Notes: generated by a model from the sequence alone, not told the origin. DNA of 64,000 bases from Pedobacter aquatilis (GCF_030409415.1 NZ_JAUFPW010000013.1:64679-128678), one strand, 5' to 3'; positions 8,473 to 18,690 are shown, numbered from the stretch's first letter. Numbers and translations: made by a program.

Positions 8473-9112
8473 TATCGTTATCCTTTAGCATTTGCTCTAC
8501 AAATTTTTGATGATTTTTCGGCGTTCCGGTAGCGGTCCAGTTTCCGGTAATTATATTATTAACCAACTGGTGTTTCCCGCGTTGTGGCTTAAGTTTGTTC
8601 TCTCTGAAAACTTCTTCATAGCTTTCTAAATCGCCATGACTATGTTGTTTTTTAACAATTCTGTAAACACGTTTGGTAAAACGTCTGTCGCCTATTTCTT
8701 CTAAAAAAGGGAAAATGATTAAGGCCAACAGTACCACTCCAGTTACTCCAATTGCCTGCTCGTAATAACCGCCACCAATTGCCATGCCTATTGCGGCAAC
8801 AATCCAAATAATGCAAGCCGTTGTTAAACCTTTAACCCGGTTTTCTTCTTTGAAGATTACGCCTGCACCTAAAAATCCAATTCCAGTAACAATATTTGAG
8901 GCAATTCTATCTTGACTGCTTGCACCGATTTTTATTGAAAGGATAGTAAAAAGTGTAGCGCCCAAACCAATCATCATCATGGTTTTTAATCCGGCAGATT
9001 TACTTCTGTATTCCCTTTCTGCACCGATTAAACCACAAAGCAATGTGGCTAGCAAAAATTTATTGACTTCACTTTGTGTGATGAAATGTTGATTATCTAA
9101 AATATCGTTCAT
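8453..9112 (-). CDS. MgtC/SapB family membrane protein
   Basis: A 219-residue protein with four or five N-terminal membrane helices and the MgtC signature GLIGAEREYRSKSAGLKT (about residues 28-45), followed by GLGATLFTILS and GIGFLGAGVIFKE. The C-terminal 80 residues are soluble and hydrophilic. Known relatives are inhibitors of F-type ATP synthase or aid growth in low magnesium; the role here is inferred from family only. It begins 23 bases after the porP stop and may be read through from that operon. Its 3' end overlaps the RDD gene. Confidence 0.9.
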   Translation of the reverse strand: MNDILDNQHFITQSEVNKFLLATLLCGLIGAEREYRSKSAGLKTMMMIGLGATLFTILSIKIGASSQDRIASNIVTGIGFLGAGVIFKEENRVKGLTTACIIWIVAAIGMAIGGGYYEQAIGVTGVVLLALIIFPFLEEIGDRRFTKRVYRIVKKQHSHGDLESYEEVFRENKLKPQRGKHQLVNNIITGNWTATGTPKNHQKFVEQMLKDNDIIEFDF

Positions 9113-9135
9113 GGGTTTGCCTTATCAAAAGCAAA

Positions 9136-10158
9136 TTAGTAAAAATCATAACATCTTAATCCATTTGAGCGGCCATAATTTGAACTATTCGGCCAATACT
9201 TTTCGTACCCAACTCCAATTTCTGATGTTCCGCCAGTGTTTGTATAATTCAATTTGGAAGTTGTAGCATCGTGACTTAAGCCAATTCTAAACTTTTCTCC
9301 ATTGGTGCGTCTGTTAAAAATATCGAATATCACCGAAAAAACAATTGCATCGTTACCATTAGTTCCGCCATCATTTCTATACCAAATACCAGCATTTACA
9401 CCCGCATATTTAAATTGTGTTCCCAAACTAAACGACATTACATTTTGCTGGCGGTAAGCAACAATTGATGGAATAAGATAAGCGCCATCTCTATCATATT
9501 GATCTGGAACAATGGCCAACTTATAGCTCATATTAGCCGAAATCCTCACAGGTAACCTGGTTTGGAAACCTGATAAAGATTCATCAGGACGATTTAGATG
9601 ATGCGCACCTAAACCCAACATAAAATTTTTGTAAACGATATTGCCTCCAGCGGCAGCATCGAAGTAAAATCTACTGTCTACATTTGGTCTTTCGGCACCA
9701 GAGATTCCTCCTGGTATAATCCCGGCGTTTATATCAATCTGATCGCCAAAAACCAATTTATCCCAATTTAATTTTTGATTGGTTATTCCGCCTTGCAAAC
9801 CAAATGAAAGCGTAAAATCATCGCCACCAATAATGTAAGAATAACTAATGGCAATATTATTTTTCTGCAGATACGCTGTTCCTTCACTGCTTCGGTTAAA
9901 AATTAAACCTACTCCACTATTAAGCTTTTGAAGGTTCAAATCGGCTGATGCACTCATGTAAGAAAAGTCTCCAGAAAGCCCCGTCCACTGATTTCGATAC
10001 AAGGCATTAAACCTGATATCACCTTCAAACTGTCCGGTTAACGCAGGATTTAAATAAATGGGTGAGTTATAGAACTGACTGTAAATATGATCTTGCCCTT
10101 TACTTAAAAAAGGGAAAACAATAAACACTATAAATAGGTTAATCCAACTGCCCTTCAT
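9136..10158 (-). CDS. PorP/SprF family type IX secretion membrane protein
   Basis: A 340-residue outer membrane beta-barrel with a signal peptide (FIVFIVFPFLSKGQ). The PorP/SprF family start QFYNSPIYLNPALTG follows directly after it, then YRNQWTGLSGDF. Known role: SprF-type proteins work with one large T9SS substrate encoded next to them, probably anchoring or exporting it at the cell surface. Here the start codon overlaps the stop of the 1417-residue adhesin by one base (TAATG), so translation is coupled and the partnership is very likely. Family assignment is firm. Confidence 0.94.
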   Translation of the reverse strand: MKGSWINLFIVFIVFPFLSKGQDHIYSQFYNSPIYLNPALTGQFEGDIRFNALYRNQWTGLSGDFSYMSASADLNLQKLNSGVGLIFNRSSEGTAYLQKNNIAISYSYIIGGDDFTLSFGLQGGITNQKLNWDKLVFGDQIDINAGIIPGGISGAERPNVDSRFYFDAAAGGNIVYKNFMLGLGAHHLNRPDESLSGFQTRLPVRISANMSYKLAIVPDQYDRDGAYLIPSIVAYRQQNVMSFSLGTQFKYAGVNAGIWYRNDGGTNGNDAIVFSVIFDIFNRRTNGEKFRIGLSHDATTSKLNYTNTGGTSEIGVGYEKYWPNSSNYGRSNGLRCYDFY

Positions 10159-13100
10159 TATCGTATTAAATATATTGTACCCGTTTTACGCGGTGCGGAA
10201 TTATCATAAGACATACCTTTCCAATCGCCACCATTTATAAACTTCACTTCAATCTTCCAAAAATAAACGCCTTGCGGTTGTTCTTGCCCATTAAATGTCC
10301 CATCCCAACCTTCAGATGGTGCACCATCATCCAACTTGCTTGTTTCCCATAAAGCTTGCCCCCATTTATTAAAAACGGTCATTTTCCAGGTATCAATTCC
10401 CCTTCCTTTTGCTTTAAATGTTCTCAACTCGTTTTTAGCACTGGCAGGCATGAACGAATTCGGCACATGTAGCGTTCCTGGCACACCAATTACCCTAACC
10501 ATTTGTGTTGAAGTGGATGCACAACCTTCTTTATTTATAATTTTAAGTGTAACCATGTATTCGCCAACATTACTGTATGTATGTGATGGATTTTGTAAGG
10601 TTGAACTTGAACCATCTCCAAAATTCCACTCCCAACTTCCTGCACCATTAAGGCTTGCATCCCTGAAATTGAAAGTATAGTTTGGTATGGAAAGTTCGTT
10701 TCCGGGCAATACATTAAAATTGGATTGTGGTGGTGTAACCAGCTGGATGTAATTTGGCAGAACAGAAACATTCTTACAGCCTTGTGTATTTGTTGCCGTT
10801 AAGGTTACCGTATAATTTACCCCGCTACCCGTAAAAGTATGTTCTGGCTCAAATTGGTTTGAAGTCGTTCCATCACCAAAATCCCAGAGGTAGGCGACTG
10901 CGTTTTTACTGTTATTTTTAAATTTGACAACTGTACCACTACAGCCTATAGTTTTATCTGCTGCAAAACCAACCGTTGGTTGTTCTAACACCACAATTGT
11001 TTCTGTAGTGTAATTCATTGAGCAATCATTAGAAGCATAAAGGGTTACTAGATATGTTCCAGGTTTTGTAAAGGTATGCGCAACCATTTCTGGAGCACTA
11101 TTTGTTAATGCTGAGGCACCATCACCAAAATCGTAATAGAAAGTATTAGCACCTTTCGTATTATTTTTAAAGTTAACTAGAAGTGGTGCACACCCCCTCA
11201 ATTCCGGAGCATCTACCACCAATTCGGGTATAATGTTATTTGGAGAAACCCTGACAGTATACTGAGACGTGTTTGAACCACATTCATTTGTTGCCGTCAT
11301 TTTCACAATATAATCGGTAACCTCATTAGTAATATAAGTATGGGTAATTGTACTTTTATCATTGGTTGTAAAAGTTGGCGAGCCATCACCAAAGTCATAA
11401 GTAAAACTTGTGTAAGTTCCTGGAGAGGTATTGCTGAACGTTGTTGTAAATGGAGAGCATCCAGCCGTTTTATTTGGAGAAAAAACTGAAATAGGTGCAG
11501 CTTTGACTAATACTGTTGATGTTCTGGTGATTACGCCACAAGCCGTTGTTGCCCTAAGTATAACTGTATAAGTGATATCTTCTCCTGCCGGATCTGAACG
11601 ATAATCTATTCTTGGAGGATTAGCCAAATTTGAAGTTGTACCATTTCCAAAATCCCAGAAGAATGTTGAACCTGTTAAATCGGATGAGGTATTGACAAAG
11701 TTTACACTGAATGGCCCGCAATCTGCTGTCTTATCTTGAGTATAAGCAATTGTAATGTTATCTCTGGTTGTAAAAGTATGTGTTGTTTCATCTGCCAAAC
11801 ATCCCGAAGCGCTTGTTACAACTAATCTTATACCCACACTTGCATTGCTGGTTAATATGGTATAACCTGGAAAGGTTGCTCCAGTTCCAATTTGTACATT
11901 ATTTGCAAACCAGGTGTAAGTTGCGTTCCTGCCAGGATAAAGCCCTGCCTGAACAATTGTTGGTGTTAATGCAAATGGTGCACAACCAATATCTGTAGTA
12001 TAAACAATTTCTGCTTTGGCATTTTGATTAACGGTTATTAATATTGGAATACTTTCATTTGCAGAACCTCCTGAACATGCAGCACTCGTGACTAAGCGAC
12101 GGTAGCGAATGCTAACCGTGGGTTGTGGTGGCGTGTAGTCTTTTGCCGTTGCACCAGCAACATCTGTCCATGTTGTACCGTTAAAACTCGATTGCCATTG
12201 ATAAATAAATGTTCCGTTCGCACCTGTTGGTAAACTGCCAGTTAATGGATTTACAGGAGTTCCTTCACAAATAGTTTGATCTGCTGAGATAGCATTATTT
12301 GCAATTGCTGGCAATACATCCAATTTTATTGAATTACTTTCTGATGAACAAAAACCACTGGTTACAATTCTTTTAAAATAGATTATAGAACTTACAGAAA
12401 TGCTTAAATCCTTTGTCGTTCTACCTGGCAAATTTGCCCAGGTAATTCCGTCTGTACTGCTTTGCCATTGATACGTATATGTGCCAATTCCTCCTGTTGG
12501 GGTTGTGCCCGCTACTGTAATGGTTTGGCCTGAACAGACAGTTCCAGATGTCGTACTAATTGTATTTATAATCGCCGCCGGATAAGAAATCGTTACTTCA
12601 TCAAAACTATTTGGACATGAACCTCCGGTAGTTGTCCATCTAAAGCCGTAGTTATTCCCTGCTGATAAATCCGAAACTGTTGTATTGTTTTGAGACGGAT
12701 TGTTAATGGTAGCTGGAGGACCTGAAACCTGTGTCCATATACCTACTTCATTATTGCCGCTTAAAGTTGCTGTTGTTCCTGTACATAAGGTTTGATCAGG
12801 ACCAGCATCTGCACCTTGAACAGTAACAGTTTGGGGAGCAGAAACTACAGCACCACAAGCACCACTTGTTACGCTTAAGGTTATTGTATAACTTCCTGCA
12901 GTGGTAAAATTAAAAATAGGGTCTTTACTAGCCGCGGTTGTACCACCAGAAAATGTAATCGCAGGAGTAACTGTCCATAAATAAGTCGGAACAGCATTAC
13001 ATGTATTATCAATTTCAGAAATATTTACTGGAGCAAGTGTGCTAGGTGCACATACTGTGGTACTTGGCAATGTAAATATCGGTTTTGGCGGATCTTGAAT

Positions 13101-14411
13101 GCAAATTTGCTGCTCAACCAGATCAGCATCGCAAGCACCAGAGCTCACAGAAGTTAATTTAATGGTATGGATTCCCCTGGTTAAAAATTTATAAACAAAA
13201 TTATAAGAGCGTGGCTTATTTGCCTCTATCAAAGTACCATCAACATACCAGTTATAAGTTACATTATTTGGCTCGCATCCTGCTGATGTAGTATTTGGGT
13301 TTTCACCCAATTGTGAGGTATTAGTAAATGTAATTTCGGTATTTGTACATGCAGGACTTTCATATGTAAATGAATTAATAGGTTTGATAACCACTTTTGC
13401 ATAAGCACTTAACGGGTCTCCTAAATTTCCGCAGAAATCATTAGCTACTCTGATAGATACATTAAATGCATTATAAATTGGACCAGATGCGGTGGTTGAA
13501 ACCCGGCCACAGGAAGAAGTCGTATAATCATGACCTACTTTACCTGCGGCCTTTAAAATATCGCAATAGGTGTAAGTTGTCGATGTACCGTCGCCCCAAT
13601 TGATTACATATCTATCTCCTGGAAAATTATTTATAATTCCAACTGTAGATAAATAATCAACATTAAATTGAAAAGAAGCCAGCGGTAAGCATACAGGATT
13701 ATTATTTACAGTTGCAAATGCAGTTATAGCTTGGTTGTTAATGATAAAATATGCCTTTGTTCCAACTGTTCCATCTGGCATTGTAGCTTTTGCAAAAACA
13801 GTGTAATGTGCAAGTTGTGCGGTAAAAGTTTTTGGCGTATTGAGGTCCAATGAGGTTGTAACGCTGCTGATTTCATTTTTTACAGTAGCATTTACAGTAG
13901 CATTAGCTGATGAATTGTTGGAAAGAATAAGATCATAATTTGCTCTTGTTATGCATGGCCCAAAAGCCTCTTGTCCGGCAGGTGTGTTTAAAGCTGTAGA
14001 TATAACCTCAGCACGTACAGGTGTTCCTGCTTTTATTTCAAAGGCAGCTGATTCTGTACTAACATCAGCCGGAGCAATAGATTTTACCCTTACTTTATAA
14101 CCTGTTCCGGCAGGAGTGTTTGTCGGAATTATTCCGTTTACATATGTGCTGTAAAAACCAGAATAGGTTCCAATCCGTCTTTCGCCAGTAAAATTACCAT
14201 TTGCATCAGACAGATACAATTCGAAAACATTTGTTGTTACCATACAGGAAGCATTTCCAATAGTAAATGGAACTGCGATTGTGCTTCCGGGTGTGTAAGG
14301 ACCAGCATCTACACCACTTACTGTTAATTGTGAGTACGTGTTTAATGCAAATAATATTAACGTCGAGAAAACAAATACAGCAGCTGTAATTTGTTTACAC
14401 CAAATTTTCAT
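10158..14411 (-). CDS. PKD-repeat surface protein with type B T9SS sorting domain
   Basis: A 1417-residue exported protein. A signal peptide (AAVFVFSTLILFALNTYSQ) is followed by Ig-like domains and by PKD repeats in the C-terminal half, seen as repeated WDFGNGT, YDFGDGS, YDFGDGA, WDFGDGT and WNFGDGS blocks. The last 90 residues (VPNSFMPASAKNELRTF, VFNKWGQALWE, WDGTFNGQEQPQGVYFWK) are the gliding-motility-associated C-terminal domain, a T9SS type B export signal. Many paired Cys are present. SprB-like proteins of this build act as adhesins in gliding or surface attachment. No catalytic domain was recognised, so adhesion is inferred. It is translationally coupled to porP/sprF. Confidence 0.95.
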   Translation of the reverse strand: MKIWCKQITAAVFVFSTLILFALNTYSQLTVSGVDAGPYTPGSTIAVPFTIGNASCMVTTNVFELYLSDANGNFTGERRIGTYSGFYSTYVNGIIPTNTPAGTGYKVRVKSIAPADVSTESAAFEIKAGTPVRAEVISTALNTPAGQEAFGPCITRANYDLILSNNSSANATVNATVKNEISSVTTSLDLNTPKTFTAQLAHYTVFAKATMPDGTVGTKAYFIINNQAITAFATVNNNPVCLPLASFQFNVDYLSTVGIINNFPGDRYVINWGDGTSTTYTYCDILKAAGKVGHDYTTSSCGRVSTTASGPIYNAFNVSIRVANDFCGNLGDPLSAYAKVVIKPINSFTYESPACTNTEITFTNTSQLGENPNTTSAGCEPNNVTYNWYVDGTLIEANKPRSYNFVYKFLTRGIHTIKLTSVSSGACDADLVEQQICIQDPPKPIFTLPSTTVCAPSTLAPVNISEIDNTCNAVPTYLWTVTPAITFSGGTTAASKDPIFNFTTAGSYTITLSVTSGACGAVVSAPQTVTVQGADAGPDQTLCTGTTATLSGNNEVGIWTQVSGPPATINNPSQNNTTVSDLSAGNNYGFRWTTTGGSCPNSFDEVTISYPAAIINTISTTSGTVCSGQTITVAGTTPTGGIGTYTYQWQSSTDGITWANLPGRTTKDLSISVSSIIYFKRIVTSGFCSSESNSIKLDVLPAIANNAISADQTICEGTPVNPLTGSLPTGANGTFIYQWQSSFNGTTWTDVAGATAKDYTPPQPTVSIRYRRLVTSAACSGGSANESIPILITVNQNAKAEIVYTTDIGCAPFALTPTIVQAGLYPGRNATYTWFANNVQIGTGATFPGYTILTSNASVGIRLVVTSASGCLADETTHTFTTRDNITIAYTQDKTADCGPFSVNFVNTSSDLTGSTFFWDFGNGTTSNLANPPRIDYRSDPAGEDITYTVILRATTACGVITRTSTVLVKAAPISVFSPNKTAGCSPFTTTFSNTSPGTYTSFTYDFGDGSPTFTTNDKSTITHTYITNEVTDYIVKMTATNECGSNTSQYTVRVSPNNIIPELVVDAPELRGCAPLLVNFKNNTKGANTFYYDFGDGASALTNSAPEMVAHTFTKPGTYLVTLYASNDCSMNYTTETIVVLEQPTVGFAADKTIGCSGTVVKFKNNSKNAVAYLWDFGDGTTSNQFEPEHTFTGSGVNYTVTLTATNTQGCKNVSVLPNYIQLVTPPQSNFNVLPGNELSIPNYTFNFRDASLNGAGSWEWNFGDGSSSTLQNPSHTYSNVGEYMVTLKIINKEGCASTSTQMVRVIGVPGTLHVPNSFMPASAKNELRTFKAKGRGIDTWKMTVFNKWGQALWETSKLDDGAPSEGWDGTFNGQEQPQGVYFWKIEVKFINGGDWKGMSYDNSAPRKTGTIYLIR

Positions 14412-14723
14412 AAATCTTTAACAATAGGGGGTTATTAAAGAAAGTTCTTCACAAAAGAGCACAACAAATTGAAAGCGCTGGTTAAACCTATATTAAATCA
14501 GTTTGTTTGGTAAAGTTTTGTTCGATAGAAATATTCTTCAATAGTTGTAAAGCACAAAATTATCCAAAGGAAATTAATCTAACTAAAATTTTACACGAAA
14601 GCCATTTCCAACAGATTGCAAATACGATAAACTTGCGTTTTTAAAAAGATTTCAAATAAAAAATCCCCCAAAACTTTAGTTTTGGAGGATTTAATTTACA
14701 CGTAATTCTTATGAACTGAATGA
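14412..14723. other. Intergenic space between the adhesin and groEL
   Basis: It holds the groEL terminator (14655-14692). On the minus strand it also has a TAATTTTG -7 element at 14555-14562 that could serve the adhesin gene, giving an mRNA leader of about 140 bases; no matching -33 element is visible. No RNA gene or repeat was recognised. Confidence 0.45.
14655..14692 (-). terminator. Terminator of groES-groEL
   Basis: On the minus strand ATCCTCCAAAACT pairs with AGTTTTGGGGGAT, followed by T residues. It lies about 30 bases after the groEL stop codon. Confidence 0.9.
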
Positions 14724-16361
14724 TTACATCATGCCGCCCATGCCGCCTCCGCCCATTGGAGGGTGAGCTGCTGCACCGCCTTCTTCAGGCTCATCAGCTA
14801 AAACAACTTCTGTTGTTAATAACATTGCTGCAATAGATGCTGCATTTTCTAATGCTACACGACTTACTTTAGTTGGGTCGATAACACCAGCACCGATTAA
14901 GTTTTCGTAAACATTAGTACGAGCATTGTAACCGAAATCTGCAGTTCCTTCTTTAACTTTTTGTACTACAATAGAACCTTCAATACCTGCGTTTTCGCAA
15001 ATCTGACGTAATGGTTCTTCAATCGCACGACGAATAATTTGAATACCTGTGTTTTCATCTTCGTTAACACCTTTTAAATCAGATAAAGAAGCTACCGCAC
15101 GGATGAAAGCAACACCACCACCAGCAACAATACCTTCTTCTACAGCTGCACGAGTTGCATGTAAAGCATCATCAACACGGTCTTTTTTCTCTTTCATTTC
15201 AACCTCACTCGCTGCACCAACGTAAAGAACTGCAACACCGCCAGCTAATTTAGCCAAACGCTCTTGTAATTTTTCTTTATCGTAATCAGATGTAGTTGTT
15301 TCGATTTGAGCTTTGATTTGGCTAACACGAGATTTAATATCTTCTGAGTTACCTGCACCGTTGATTACAGTTGTATTGTCTTTATCAACTACAACTTTCT
15401 CAGCAGAACCTAAGTAAGTTAAATCAGCATTTTCTAATTTATAACCTCTTTCTTCTGATACAACGATACCGCCAGTTAAGATTGCGATGTCTTCTAACAT
15501 TGCTTTTCTTCTATCGCCAAAACCTGGTGCTTTAACCGCAACAACTTTTAACGAACCACGGATTTTGTTAACTACTAAAGTAGCTAAAGCCTCGCCATCT
15601 AAATCTTCAGAAATGATAACTAAAGGTTTACCAGTTTGAACAGTTTTTTCTAAAACAGGCAACAATTCTTTCATGTTGCTGATTTTTTTGTCGTAGATTA
15701 AAATGTATGGGCTATCTAATTCAGCTTCCATTTTATCTGCATTAGTAACAAAGTAAGGCGATAAATAACCTCTGTCAAACTGCATACCTTCTACAGTTTT
15801 AACTTCTGTTTCAGTACCTTTAGCTTCTTCAACAGTAATTACACCATCTTTACCAACTTTGCTCATTGCCTCAGCAATTAAAGCGCCGATAACCTCGTCG
15901 TTATTAGCCGAGATAGATGCAACTTGTTTAATTTTGTTATTGTCTTCGCCAACAGTTTGCGATTGAGTTTTCAAGTTCTCTACAACAGCAGCAACCGCTT
16001 TATCAATACCACGTTTTAAATCCATTGGATTTGCGCCCGCAGCAACGTTTTTAATACCAGTTGTAATAATTGCCTGAGCTAAAACCGTAGCAGTTGTCGT
16101 ACCATCACCAGCAATATCAGCTGTTTTAGATGCAACTTCTTTAACCATTTGAGCGCCCATGTTTTCAACCGCATCTTTCAATTCGATTTCTTTAGCAACC
16201 GTAACACCATCTTTAGTAATGGCTGGCGAACCGAATTTTTTATCGATAATTACGTTACGACCTTTCGGACCTAAAGTTACTTTTACTGCATTCGCTAAGA
16301 TATCAACACCACGTTTCAGGGCGTCGCGTGCTTCCACGTTATATTTTACTTGTTTTGACAT
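14724..16361 (-). CDS. groEL: Chaperonin GroEL (60 kDa)
   Basis: A 545-residue chaperonin subunit that folds proteins in the cytoplasm together with GroES, using ATP. It is full length. The N-terminus is [15 protein letters not shown]; the ATP site has [14 protein letters not shown] and [15 protein letters not shown]; the apical domain has [11 protein letters not shown]; the C-terminus ends with the flexible Gly/Met tail GGGGMGGMM. It lies 122 bases downstream of groES and closes at a strong terminator. The 16362-16483 gap contains no recognisable feature. No unusual residues were noticed. Confidence 0.99.
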   Translation of the reverse strand: MSKQVKYNVEARDALKRGVDILANAVKVTLGPKGRNVIIDKKFGSPAITKDGVTVAKEIELKDAVENMGAQMVKEVASKTADIAGDGTTTATVLAQAIITTGIKNVAAGANPMDLKRGIDKAVAAVVENLKTQSQTVGEDNNKIKQVASISANNDEVIGALIAEAMSKVGKDGVITVEEAKGTETEVKTVEGMQFDRGYLSPYFVTNADKMEAELDSPYILIYDKKISNMKELLPVLEKTVQTGKPLVIISEDLDGEALATLVVNKIRGSLKVVAVKAPGFGDRRKAMLEDIAILTGGIVVSEERGYKLENADLTYLGSAEKVVVDKDNTTVINGAGNSEDIKSRVSQIKAQIETTTSDYDKEKLQERLAKLAGGVAVLYVGAASEVEMKEKKDRVDDALHATRAAVEEGIVAGGGVAFIRAVASLSDLKGVNEDENTGIQIIRRAIEEPLRQICENAGIEGSIVVQKVKEGTADFGYNARTNVYENLIGAGVIDPTKVSRVALENAASIAAMLLTTEVVLADEPEEGGAAAHPPMGGGGMGGMM

Positions 16362-16483
16362 TTCGTTTTTAAATTTTGAAGATTGTGTGAGTGAATAATT
16401 GATTATCCGCTCTAATTCTATAATTATTATTTTCTAATTGATGCTGAATTCAAGCATTCTAAATTCAGTCATTCAATCATTAT

Positions 16484-16774
16484 TTATCCAACTACCGCGT
16501 AGATATCCGTTTCACGCATAATCAGGTAATCTTTACCTTCGTAAGGGAATTCGGTACCACCGTATTTACCATAAATAACAACATCGCCAACTTTTACACT
16601 AGCTTTTTTACCTTCAGAATCTTCTTCAGAAACAGAAACTACAGTTCCTTTAGATGGTTTTTCTTTTGCAGTATCAGGGATATACAAACCCGATGCAGTT
16701 TTTTCTTCTGCCGCAGCCGGTTCAACAATAACTCTGTTCGAACTGCCAGCAATTGGTTTAAGGTTTAACGCCAT
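16484..16774 (-). CDS. groES: Co-chaperonin GroES (10 kDa)
   Basis: A 96-residue co-chaperonin, the lid of the GroEL cage. The N-terminus MALNLKPIAGSSNRVIVEP fits the family. The mobile loop lies in EEKTASGLYIPDTAKEKPSKG, and KVGDVVIYGKYGGTEFPYEGKDYLIMRE is the conserved C-terminal half. It is first in a two-gene operon with groEL, which is the usual order. The DNA upstream has no TAnnTTTG element, so control may differ from that of housekeeping genes. Confidence 0.98.
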   Translation of the reverse strand: MALNLKPIAGSSNRVIVEPAAAEEKTASGLYIPDTAKEKPSKGTVVSVSEEDSEGKKASVKVGDVVIYGKYGGTEFPYEGKDYLIMRETDIYAVVG

Positions 16775-16980
16775 AACTTTTTATTATTTTATTTTGAGTT
16801 TAATTTTAATTACTAAGCATACAATTAACACTTTTTATGCCAATAGCCATTGAGGGACAAATTTGCCAATTTTTTAAACAATTAGAGAATGTTGCGTGTC
16901 AGCTTGGCAGGGCTACTGAAAAAAATTCTTTTATAAGTAGGATTTGGAAAGGAACATCAGTAGCTTTTCGGTTTAGCTTG

Positions 16981-17038
16981 GCCCCGCTTTGCACTACAAG
17001 TCCTCGTTACACAGCGGGCTTTTCGTTGCAATCGGGTT
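16981..17038 (-). repeat. Structured repeat family 1, copy E
   Basis: On the minus strand it reads AACCCGATTGCAACGAAAAG, then a GC-rich arm, then GGACTTGTAGTGCAAAGCGG. The core words AACGAAAA and TTGTAGTG and the outer CCCG/CGGG stem match the other copies. Confidence 0.6.
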
Positions 17039-17173
17039 TAGATAACTTCTTCAGAAATTCTTGGGAGAGTTTACAATTATCGCTGTAGCATGCGTATCGC
17101 GTGTGGATTAAATATACACACGCGTGTGCCAGCCAGAGAAACCAACGGATACAAAATCAAAATACCTTTAAAA

Positions 17174-17203
17174 CAAAAAAAGCTTTCCCTTTTGAGGAAA
17201 GCT
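17174..17203 (-). terminator. Terminator after secG
   Basis: AGCTTTCC (17181-17188) pairs with GGAAAGCT (17196-17203). On the minus strand the hairpin is followed by seven T. It ends the miaB to secG gene row. Confidence 0.9.
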
Positions 17204-17228
17204 ATTTAAAATGTTTTGTTGGTTTAAA

Positions 17229-17585
17229 TTATTTTTTGGTTGTATCTGCTGTTGCAGGTGCTACCGGAGTTGCATTATTAGTTGCGCCACCACCAATTGG
17301 AGAAGGTGTAGGCATTTTGTTTAAACGCTCCTGTAATTCTGTATTGCCAGTTGCAGCAGTGCCACCAGATTTGCCCATTGTAGTAATACCTAATGTTAAA
17401 ACAACAATAACGGCTAACAAAATCCACGATCCTTTCTCTAAAACATCGCCAGTACGTTGCACACCAAACATATTGCTGGTGCCGCCACCTGTTGCCAAAC
17501 CACCACCTTTAGGGTTTTGTACCAATACGAATAAACCTAAAGCTACACACGCAACGATTAATAAAATGATTAAAAGGGTTATCAT
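17229..17585 (-). CDS. secG: Preprotein translocase subunit SecG
   Basis: A 118-residue inner membrane protein that helps the SecYEG channel. It has two hydrophobic segments (ITLLIILLIVACVALGLFVL and ILLAVIVVLTLGI) with the diagnostic loop VQNPKGGGLATGGGTSNMFG between them. The C-terminal 35 residues are a low-complexity Pro/Thr/Ala tail, common in Bacteroidota SecG. It starts 13 bases after the TPR gene and is the last gene before a terminator. The order secG, groES, groEL on one strand is a familiar Bacteroidota arrangement. Confidence 0.95.
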   Translation of the reverse strand: MITLLIILLIVACVALGLFVLVQNPKGGGLATGGGTSNMFGVQRTGDVLEKGSWILLAVIVVLTLGITTMGKSGGTAATGNTELQERLNKMPTPSPIGGGATNNATPVAPATADTTKK

Positions 17586-17598
17586 GATAAAATATATT

Positions 17599-18690
17599 TT
17601 ATAATTTCTTTTCTATAGATTGGATAAGGTCGGCAAAGTAACCACTTTTTTCTGGATATTTCAAACTTAATTTTTTATAAGTATCTATGGCCTTGTGGAA
17701 AAGCATTTGTTCGATATAAATCTTTGCCAATGTTTCCGAAACTAAGTCGTAATGGTCTTCGGCGCTTTTTTTTGCCTTATTTTCATTATCGATTTGTTCT
17801 GGTTTTGGTGGCTTAATGGTTGGGTCTTCCTTTAAAAACTTCTCAATAATTTCAGCACCTTTAACATCTTTAACTTCTGCCGAAGGGTATTCAGCTAAAT
17901 GATCTGCAACTTCAAAAGGTGTTTGAATGTGAAAAATATGTTCTACATATTGCTGTTGAAATGTTGCCTGTTGTTGCGGCTTTACTTCCTGTTGCTTTAC
18001 AACCGCAGGCGCAGGTTGCGCATAAGGCTGAAATATCTGCTCATGCTCTTTTCTGGTTTTGGCAAGCCACCACAAAAATGTGTATGGCATTTTATCATCA
18101 TCGTATTTTGATAAATAGCTATTTTCCGGCTCATCAGGAATTACAGTTTCGATATTTGGAGCAGTAGCAACAACATCAGTACTTAATTTTTGTTCAAAAG
18201 CAAAAAAATCAGCCGAAACTACACTTTCAATATAATCCGTATCCTTAATTTCGGTTTGTAAATCTTCTTCAACTAATACAGTTTTTTCAACTTGCTCAAC
18301 AACTGGATTCGCCGCAATCTTTACTTCTCCAATTTCTTCGTAAACTTCAGGTTCTTCTTCAGCTTCAATATATTCGGTCTCAAAAGTTTCAATTTGCGGT
18401 AAATTCAGATTTGAATCCGCCTCTGTTAAAACTATTTCTTCTTCAATGCTTTCTTCATCAACAACAATTTCATCCTCAACATTAGCTATTTGCAAAATAT
18501 CGTACAAAACATCTCCATTGCTGTAAAGTGCAGCCTTCGAAACAAATTCAGCATCAGCTTTAGCTAAAAGTAAGTGTATGGGCTGTGCGTAAGGAAATTG
18601 AGCCAACAAATCCAACAAAGCCGGCACATGTGCCTTCCTTACTTTTCCGGGTTGAGCCAATAAATCGGTAAGAAGTTGTTTGTTATTCAT
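17599..18690 (-). CDS. Acidic protein with C-terminal TPR-like helices, function unknown
   Basis: A 363-residue protein of unknown function. Residues 1-75 are helical (QLLTDLLAQPGKVRKAHVPA). Residues about 75-190 are strongly acidic with repeated Glu/Asp/Val and are probably disordered. Around 225-250 is a Gln-rich stretch. The last 50 residues look like a TPR unit (LAKIYIEQMLFHKAIDTYKK then LSLKYPEKSGYFADL). There is no signal peptide or membrane helix, so it is cytoplasmic. It lies between lptE and secG with short gaps, which hints at an envelope-assembly role, but that is only context. Confidence 0.8.
   Translation of the reverse strand: MNNKQLLTDLLAQPGKVRKAHVPALLDLLAQFPYAQPIHLLLAKADAEFVSKAALYSNGDVLYDILQIANVEDEIVVDEESIEEEIVLTEADSNLNLPQIETFETEYIEAEEEPEVYEEIGEVKIAANPVVEQVEKTVLVEEDLQTEIKDTDYIESVVSADFFAFEQKLSTDVVATAPNIETVIPDEPENSYLSKYDDDKMPYTFLWWLAKTRKEHEQIFQPYAQPAPAVVKQQEVKPQQQATFQQQYVEHIFHIQTPFEVADHLAEYPSAEVKDVKGAEIIEKFLKEDPTIKPPKPEQIDNENKAKKSAEDHYDLVSETLAKIYIEQMLFHKAIDTYKKLSLKYPEKSGYFADLIQSIEKKL

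Larger units (their letters stand above)
16775..17228. other. Intergenic space upstream of groES
   Basis: It contains the secG terminator (17174-17203), a hairpin CGCGTGTG/CACACGCG (17098-17105 with 17117-17124), family 1 repeat copy E (16981-17038), and an inverted pair GCTACTG/CAGTAGC around 16910-16975. About 65-100 bases before groES lie TTGGCAAATTTGTCCC and TTGGCATAAAAAG on the minus strand. These could be chaperone control sites but match nothing I can name with confidence. Confidence 0.35.

Noticed and set aside
16815..16850. Sigma-54 promoter upstream of groES
   Set aside because: TTGGCAT is present, but the -12 GC is not at the required spacing (GT instead).
16837..17088. 83-codon frame upstream of groES
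   Set aside because: It covers repeat copy E and has no protein-like features.
17098..17124. CGCGTGTG/CACACGCG hairpin considered as a terminator
   Set aside because: No T run on either side. The secG terminator is the separate hairpin at 17181-17203.
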